NCBI GenBank assembly: GCA_045629045.1
Contig: JAZQQM010000056.1
Coordinates: forward strand, 1 to 35,586
Length of the DNA stretch: 35,586 bases
Direction: 5' to 3'
Source of the DNA: JAILLW01 sp045629045
GTDB taxonomy: Bacteria; Bacillota; Clostridia; Lachnospirales; Lachnospiraceae
Part shown: positions 31,620 through 35,586 of the stretch, piece by piece
Layout of the letters: the number at the start of each line of letters is the position of its first letter
Position numbering within the stretch: position 1 is the stretch's first letter
Made by a program: the position numbers and the translations under genes
Notes under the pieces: generated by a model
The model's input: only the letters and a program-made list of their open reading frames with translations
The model's database searches: none
What the model was told of the DNA's origin: nothing

Positions 31620-34004
31620 ATGATTAAAATTGGAATGTTAATAGGTGATCGATACGAGATTCTCGAAAAAATCGGTACCGGTGGCATGTCTGATGTTTAT
31701 AAGGCAAAGGACCATAAACTAAATAGATTCGTTGCTGTTAAAGTACTTAAGCAGGAGTTTTCGGAGAACGCTAACTTTGTATCTAAATTCAGAGTAGAGG
31801 CTCAGGCTGCTGCAGGACTTATGCACCCTAATATTGTTAATGTTTACGATGTAGGTCATGAGGATGATATTCATTATATCGTAATGGAACTTGTTGAGGG
31901 TATTACCCTTAAAAAGTACATCGAAAAGAAGGCCAGACTATCCGTAAAAGAAGCAATAAGTATTGCTATTCAGGTTAGTATGGGTATTGAGGCAGCGCAT
32001 AATAATCACATTATCCATAGAGATATTAAGCCTCAGAACATTATTATTTCAAAAGAGGGTAAGGTTAAGGTAACAGACTTCGGTATTGCCAAGGCTGCTA
32101 CTTCAAATACTATTACATCAAACGTTATGGGCTCTGTTCACTACACATCACCGGAACAGGCACGTGGCGGTTATTCCGATGAAAAATCGGATATTTATTC
32201 ACTTGGCGTTACATTCTTTGAAATGCTGACAGGACGTGTGCCTTTTAACGGTGAAACTACCGTTGCCATTGCCATAAAGCATATTCAGGAACAGCTTCCT
32301 TCGCCCCGCGATTTTGTGGCAGAGATTCCCGTAAGCGTAGAGCAGATTATATTTAAATGCTGCCAGAAATCCCCGGACAGAAGATATCAGTCTATGGAAG
32401 AACTTATTAAGGACTTAAAGTATGCCCTTATGAATCCGGATGAGGATTTCGTCAAACTGGATGAGTTCGATGAGGCAGGAGCAACAAAAGCCGTAGACGA
32501 AGCCGATCTTAGCAGAATTAAGAAGCAGAACAGAAATTACGAACCTATAGAAGAAGCTATATCTTTGCGCACCGAGCGTGAGGTTAAAAAAGAAGTTGCA
32601 GCTAAGAGCAAGAACAATTCAAAAGGTAATGCGGGAAAGAATACCAAGAGCCCAAGCAAGAACTCAAATAAGAGCAAGAATTCCGGCAAGGGCAATTCTG
32701 ATAAAAAGCCTGTACATAGCACAAAAAAACCGGCACCGTCAAAGAAACAACCTTTGGCTGCCAAGAAATTCTATGATGATTACAAGCCATATGAGGACGA
32801 GTATGTGCCCTATGACGAGTATGATGAATACGGCGAGTATACAGAGTATGACGAGTATGATAATTACGATAACTATGATAATTATGATGAGTATGATGAC
32901 TACGATGATTATCAGGGTGCCAACGGCAAAGACCCCAAGATTGAAAAAATCACTACAATTCTTGCGGTTGTTGCGGCAGTTCTCATAGGACTTATTGTCA
33001 TTTTCCTTGTGGCAAAGACCCTTGGCGTATTTGATACGGAAGATACTAATACCGATACTACCGCTACCAAGACAATGGTATCAATGATTGATGTGGTGGG
33101 ACAGAACGCCGATGCGGTTAAGAAAGCACTTATTGAAGTGGGTCTTACTCCGGAAATCGAGTATGAAGAAAGCGCCGAATTCGCCCAGGGTGTTGTAATG
33201 AAATGTTCGGTTGCACCCGGAGAAGTGGTTGAAGAGGGTACAAATGTAATTCTGACGGTAAGTGCAGGAGAAACAGGCGTGGAAATTCCGGATGTTGTGG
33301 GAATGACAGAGGCCGAAGCTGTATCAACACTTGTAAATAAAGGATTCGTTCCGAGTAAAACCGAAGGCTATGATAACTTTATTGCCGAAGGAAGTATATA
33401 TAAGCAGACTCCAGAAGGTTCGACCAAAGCACCCGCGGGAACAACTGTATCTATTTATATAAGTAAAGGTCCGGAAACAACTAAGGTTTCGGTTCCGAAT
33501 CTTATTGCACAGGATGAGATGACAGCAATGTCGTTACTTACGGAAAACGGTCTTGAACTTGGCACCGTAACAGAGGTCAATTATGAGGATGCAGCGTATG
33601 AAGGATTGGTATGTAACCAATCATATGCGCCGGGTACTTTCCTCGATGCAGGTTCAAAGGTTGATATTTCAATAAGTATAGGGCCGATACAGTCGACTTA
33701 TAAATATATTGATACAATTCAAGCACCGTCACCCATGGAAGATCCCAATTTTAAATTGGGAACAATAGTAAACGTATCGGTAGTTTCAGGCGACGGTACA
33801 TCGCTTTATTCAACACAAGAAGCTTCTTTCCCGATTCAGATGAATATTTCGGGAATTCAATCCGAGGAAGGAACTGTGATACTTAGTTACATCAATCAGG
33901 GTGAAGCATCCCTTGTTACCAATGAAGACGGAACCGTAACTACGGTTGCAGGCACTACAGAAACTAAAGAGATTAAGCGTTCAGTAACATTTATAGCAGA
34001 GTAA
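31620..34004 (+). CDS. prkC: PASTA-domain serine/threonine kinase (PrkC/Stk type)
   Basis: This 794-residue membrane kinase senses muropeptides or lipid II and phosphorylates cytoplasmic targets. The kinase domain (about 12–270) is complete: GTGGMSDV (19–26), Lys41, HRDIKPQN (133–140) and DFG (153–155). A long linker follows: a basic Lys/Ser/Asn-rich part (about 320–384), then an extraordinary acidic, tyrosine-rich part (385–431, sixteen Tyr among Asp/Glu/Asn). A single membrane helix (about 444–467) leads to three PASTA repeats (about 487–550, 552–618, 621–689) and a C-terminal region of about 100 residues (690–794) that is not PASTA-like by eye. The linker is longer and odder than in B. subtilis PrkC. 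The neighbouring genes (PP2C upstream, rsgA downstream) are the usual ones. Confidence 0.95.
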   Translation: MIKIGMLIGDRYEILEKIGTGGMSDVYKAKDHKLNRFVAVKVLKQEFSENANFVSKFRVEAQAAAGLMHPNIVNVYDVGHEDDIHYIVMELVEGITLKKYIEKKARLSVKEAISIAIQVSMGIEAAHNNHIIHRDIKPQNIIISKEGKVKVTDFGIAKAATSNTITSNVMGSVHYTSPEQARGGYSDEKSDIYSLGVTFFEMLTGRVPFNGETTVAIAIKHIQEQLPSPRDFVAEIPVSVEQIIFKCCQKSPDRRYQSMEELIKDLKYALMNPDEDFVKLDEFDEAGATKAVDEADLSRIKKQNRNYEPIEEAISLRTEREVKKEVAAKSKNNSKGNAGKNTKSPSKNSNKSKNSGKGNSDKKPVHSTKKPAPSKKQPLAAKKFYDDYKPYEDEYVPYDEYDEYGEYTEYDEYDNYDNYDNYDEYDDYDDYQGANGKDPKIEKITTILAVVAAVLIGLIVIFLVAKTLGVFDTEDTNTDTTATKTMVSMIDVVGQNADAVKKALIEVGLTPEIEYEESAEFAQGVVMKCSVAPGEVVEEGTNVILTVSAGETGVEIPDVVGMTEAEAVSTLVNKGFVPSKTEGYDNFIAEGSIYKQTPEGSTKAPAGTTVSIYISKGPETTKVSVPNLIAQDEMTAMSLLTENGLELGTVTEVNYEDAAYEGLVCNQSYAPGTFLDAGSKVDISISIGPIQSTYKYIDTIQAPSPMEDPNFKLGTIVNVSVVSGDGTSLYSTQEASFPIQMNISGIQSEEGTVILSYINQGEASLVTNEDGTVTTVAGTTETKEIKRSVTFIAE
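32772..32912 (+). repeat. Asp/Tyr-rich low-complexity coding repeat in the kinase linker
   Basis: This in-frame stretch encodes kinase residues 385–431 with short units such as DEY, DNY and DDY. At the DNA level it is a degenerate GAY/TAY triplet array. It lies just on the cytoplasmic side of the membrane helix, before the PASTA repeats. It may be prone to length variation by slippage. Confidence 0.75.
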
Positions 34005-34017
34005 TTATTAAGAACTG

Positions 34018-34884
34018 ATGACAGGAAAAATAATTAAAGGAATTGCAGGATTTTATTATGTATATACACCCCTTGGCCTTATTGAATGTAAGGCTAAGGG
34101 TGTTTTTCGTAAAGACGGAATAAAGCCCCTTGTGGGAGATAACGTGGAAGTAAGTATAATCGATGAAGAGAATTGTAAGGGCAACATTGATAAAATACTT
34201 CCGCGAAATAACAGTCTTATTCGCCCTTCATCTGCCAATATTGATCAGGCAATGATAATTTTTGCCATAGTTAAGCCTGATCCAAATTATAATTTATTGG
34301 ATCGCTTCTTGGTTTCTATGCAACAGCAAAACATTCCGACAGTAATTTGTTTTAACAAAAAGGATATTGCTTCAAAGGAAGAAATTGAGGAACTTCGTGA
34401 GGCGTATGAAGGATGCGGCTGCAAGGTTTTGTTCGTAAGCGGAACGCTGGAGGAGGGTATGGATGATATCTTTTTAACCCTTCGCGGAAAAACCACAGTT
34501 GTTGCGGGGCCATCGGGAGTGGGCAAGTCTACGATAGTGAATGCATTATATCCCGAAGCCAATATGCAAACAGGTGAAATATCACGTAAGATAGAACGCG
34601 GGAAGCATACGACAAGGCATGCGGAACTTTTTACGCTTGATGATGATACATTCATTATGGATACGCCTGGCTTTACCTCACTGTATATAAAGGATATGGA
34701 AAAAGAAGATTTGTGGAAATATTATCCGGAATTTGCAGAGTATGAAACTTCGTGTAAATTCGCAGACTGCTCCCATATATCCGAGAAGGAAAATATTTGC
34801 GGAGTGAAGGCCGCAGTTATGAAGGGCAAAGTGAGCAGAATTCGCTATGAAAATTATCGCCAGCTCTATATGGAATTGCTATAG
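34018..34884 (+). CDS. rsgA: Small-ribosomal-subunit biogenesis GTPase RsgA
   Basis: This 288-residue circularly permuted GTPase matures the 30S subunit and responds to (p)ppGpp in other bacteria. An N-terminal OB domain (about 1–65) precedes the permuted G motifs: NKKD (G4, 113–116), GPSGVGKST (G1, 164–172) and DTPGF (G3, 215–219). The zinc site is C246, C251, H253 and C261. The ATG lies 13 nt after the kinase stop with a weak ribosome-binding site, consistent with co-transcription. In many Firmicutes rpe and thiN follow rsgA; here the conserved run ends with rsgA. The sequence AGGGACGGTCCTTTTT just after the stop may be a weak terminator or a remnant of a short dispersed repeat. Confidence 0.95.
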   Translation: MTGKIIKGIAGFYYVYTPLGLIECKAKGVFRKDGIKPLVGDNVEVSIIDEENCKGNIDKILPRNNSLIRPSSANIDQAMIIFAIVKPDPNYNLLDRFLVSMQQQNIPTVICFNKKDIASKEEIEELREAYEGCGCKVLFVSGTLEEGMDDIFLTLRGKTTVVAGPSGVGKSTIVNALYPEANMQTGEISRKIERGKHTTRHAELFTLDDDTFIMDTPGFTSLYIKDMEKEDLWKYYPEFAEYETSCKFADCSHISEKENICGVKAAVMKGKVSRIRYENYRQLYMELL

Positions 34885-35148
34885 GGACGGTCCTTTTTCC
34901 ACAAGGATGTGTACTTTGGATATGAAAAAGGGTATCGTAAAGGGGCAAGTGCATGGGTAAGAATATTGTTCTTCGAGATATGAAGGAAGAAGACATAGAA
35001 GATTATTTAAGATGGATCCGAAAGGTGTGATATTAAGGTATATATATTTATAATTGTTCTTTCTCTATGACTGTGCTGAACCGTCTGGTACTATAGGTCT
35101 TGTAAAAGCGCTGATACAAAAATGAATAAGAGAAAGGAAAAATAAAAT
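34885..35148. other. Spacer with gene debris between rsgA and the last gene
   Basis: This stretch has no intact gene. It opens with a short GGAC/GTCC inverted sequence and a T-run (34885–34899), then holds a truncated GNAT-like start (34953–35030), a very AT-rich section and an AAAGGA ribosome-binding site (35132–35138) for the last gene. A TATAAT at 35049–35054 lacks a convincing -35. Confidence 0.5.
34953..35030 (+). pseudogene. Truncated GNAT acetyltransferase N-terminus
   Basis: A 25-codon frame starts with ATG behind AAAGGGG and encodes MGKNIVLRDMKEEDIEDYLR and five more residues before a stop. The I-V-L-R-D-M-x-E-x-D-I-E-D-Y pattern is what begins many GNAT-family N-acetyltransferases (first beta-strand and alpha-1). 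The rest of the domain is missing, and the downstream frames do not continue it. It is therefore most likely a decayed gene, although a small peptide cannot be ruled out. Confidence 0.45.
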
Positions 35149-35586
35149 ATGAATAGAGATGTTTTTATACGGAATCTTACAAATGACAAAATAGAAATGA
35201 GCCCTAAGGGCAGATGTGCCAATGAGCTGACACCGGAAGAGTTTGATAAAAATTACGAGAAATTCTTCGATATGATTTTTGAAATCGCAGGAACAGACAT
35301 TTCCTCTTTAGAAGGCTACGGGGAGTTTGATGAGAACAATAAGGCTCCCTACGCAACAGCAGAAGAGTATATGCGTGAAGAATTCAACGAGGAACGCGAA
35401 GGATATTGGCACAACTGGACAAAGATGTTTGAGACATCGTTCCTCAAAAAAGATTATTTTGAGGAAATCCTTGGTAAGGCACTCAAATACGTGAGTTACG
35501 TTGAGGGACAGAGATATTTGGTCAACAATAATACGTTCTTTGTCAATATGGTTGTTGATGAAGCCGGTACACCTTATTGTGCGGAC
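35149..35586 (+). CDS. Incomplete gene, possibly degenerate APH-like phosphotransferase
   Basis: The frame opens at ATG 35149 behind AAAGGA and stays open to the window end (146 codons), so the C-terminus is missing. I do not recognise the family with confidence. The order GYGEF (56–60), an acidic helix, YWHNW (86–90) and LVNNNTFFVN (124–133) resembles the C-terminal lobe of hygromycin-kinase-like aminoglycoside phosphotransferases (GFGPF, YHWQT, LVHADFGSNN). If so, the catalytic HxDxxxxN motif reads NxNxxxxN: the His and the catalytic Asp are both Asn (126 and 128) while Asn133 is kept. There is also no room for the N-terminal ATP-binding lobe. A truncated, inactive or repurposed kinase-fold protein is the best guess, and this is weak. 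Confidence 0.6.
   Translation, partial: MNRDVFIRNLTNDKIEMSPKGRCANELTPEEFDKNYEKFFDMIFEIAGTDISSLEGYGEFDENNKAPYATAEEYMREEFNEEREGYWHNWTKMFETSFLKKDYFEEILGKALKYVSYVEGQRYLVNNNTFFVNMVVDEAGTPYCAD

Noticed and set aside
34885..34899. Strong terminator after rsgA
   Set aside because: GGACGGTCC leaves a one-base loop, so a stable hairpin is unlikely despite the T-run; kept only as a remark.
35054..35125. Short frame ending AEPSGTIGLVKALIQK
   Set aside because: It looks protein-like and might be the end of a decayed gene, but at 23 codons without a start signal it cannot be assigned.

Overview
The window is a stretch of Firmicutes chromosome of moderate to low GC. It most resembles an anaerobic Clostridia member of the Lachnospiraceae type (inference from gene order and content: rsh–MBL–hemZ, a fused secDF, a priA–def–fmt–rsmB…rlmN–PP2C–PASTA kinase–rsgA block, a QueT transporter behind a preQ1 riboswitch, and an oxygen-sensitive formate dehydrogenase/[FeFe] hydrogenase set). 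Every recognised gene except fdhD is on the + strand. Several genes start with TTG or GTG, each behind a clear Shine-Dalgarno sequence.

Layout. 1–505: no convincing gene; a block of degenerate 20-bp direct repeats (191–310) that looks like the end of a transposable element, then a strong promoter. 506–1511: a three-gene unit of two small membrane proteins and an XRE-type repressor. 1617–3518: a soluble diguanylate cyclase with a LacI-type ligand-binding sensor. 3521–4096: promoter, preQ1-I riboswitch and QueT transporter. 4180–8592: bifunctional (p)ppGpp enzyme Rsh, a metallo-beta-lactamase-fold hydrolase and HemZ. 8622–15262: a formate/hydrogen module with two 4-cluster ferredoxin subunits, an [FeFe] hydrogenase, a cysteine-type molybdenum formate dehydrogenase, MobA, an ECF-S-like membrane protein and (opposite strand) FdhD. 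15436–21884: CNNM/CorC-type protein, SecDF, RecJ and a PfkB-family sugar kinase, with three hairpins in the gaps. 22089–34884: a long co-directional housekeeping run: MurE, PriA, Def, Fmt, RsmB, an NhaC-type antiporter, RlmN, PP2C phosphatase, PASTA kinase, RsgA. 34885–35586: a gene fragment and an incomplete gene that may be a degenerate aminoglycoside-phosphotransferase-like protein.

How the genes work together. The most distinctive region is 8622–15262. Two 16-cysteine ferredoxin subunits, an H-cluster hydrogenase and an FdhF-type formate dehydrogenase are the four subunit types of the hydrogen-dependent CO2 reductase (HDCR) known from Acetobacterium woodii and Thermoanaerobacter kivui. 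Such an enzyme interconverts H2 + CO2 and formate without a soluble carrier. MobA supplies the bis-guanine-dinucleotide molybdenum cofactor and FdhD its sulfur ligand. The FdhD here lacks the usual CxxC motif, and the membrane protein between mobA and fdhD has no assigned substrate. These two points, the degenerate APH-like gene at the right edge, the Tyr/Asp-rich linker of the PASTA kinase and the 20-bp repeat block at the left edge are what most merit follow-up. I found no CRISPR array, tRNA or rRNA.
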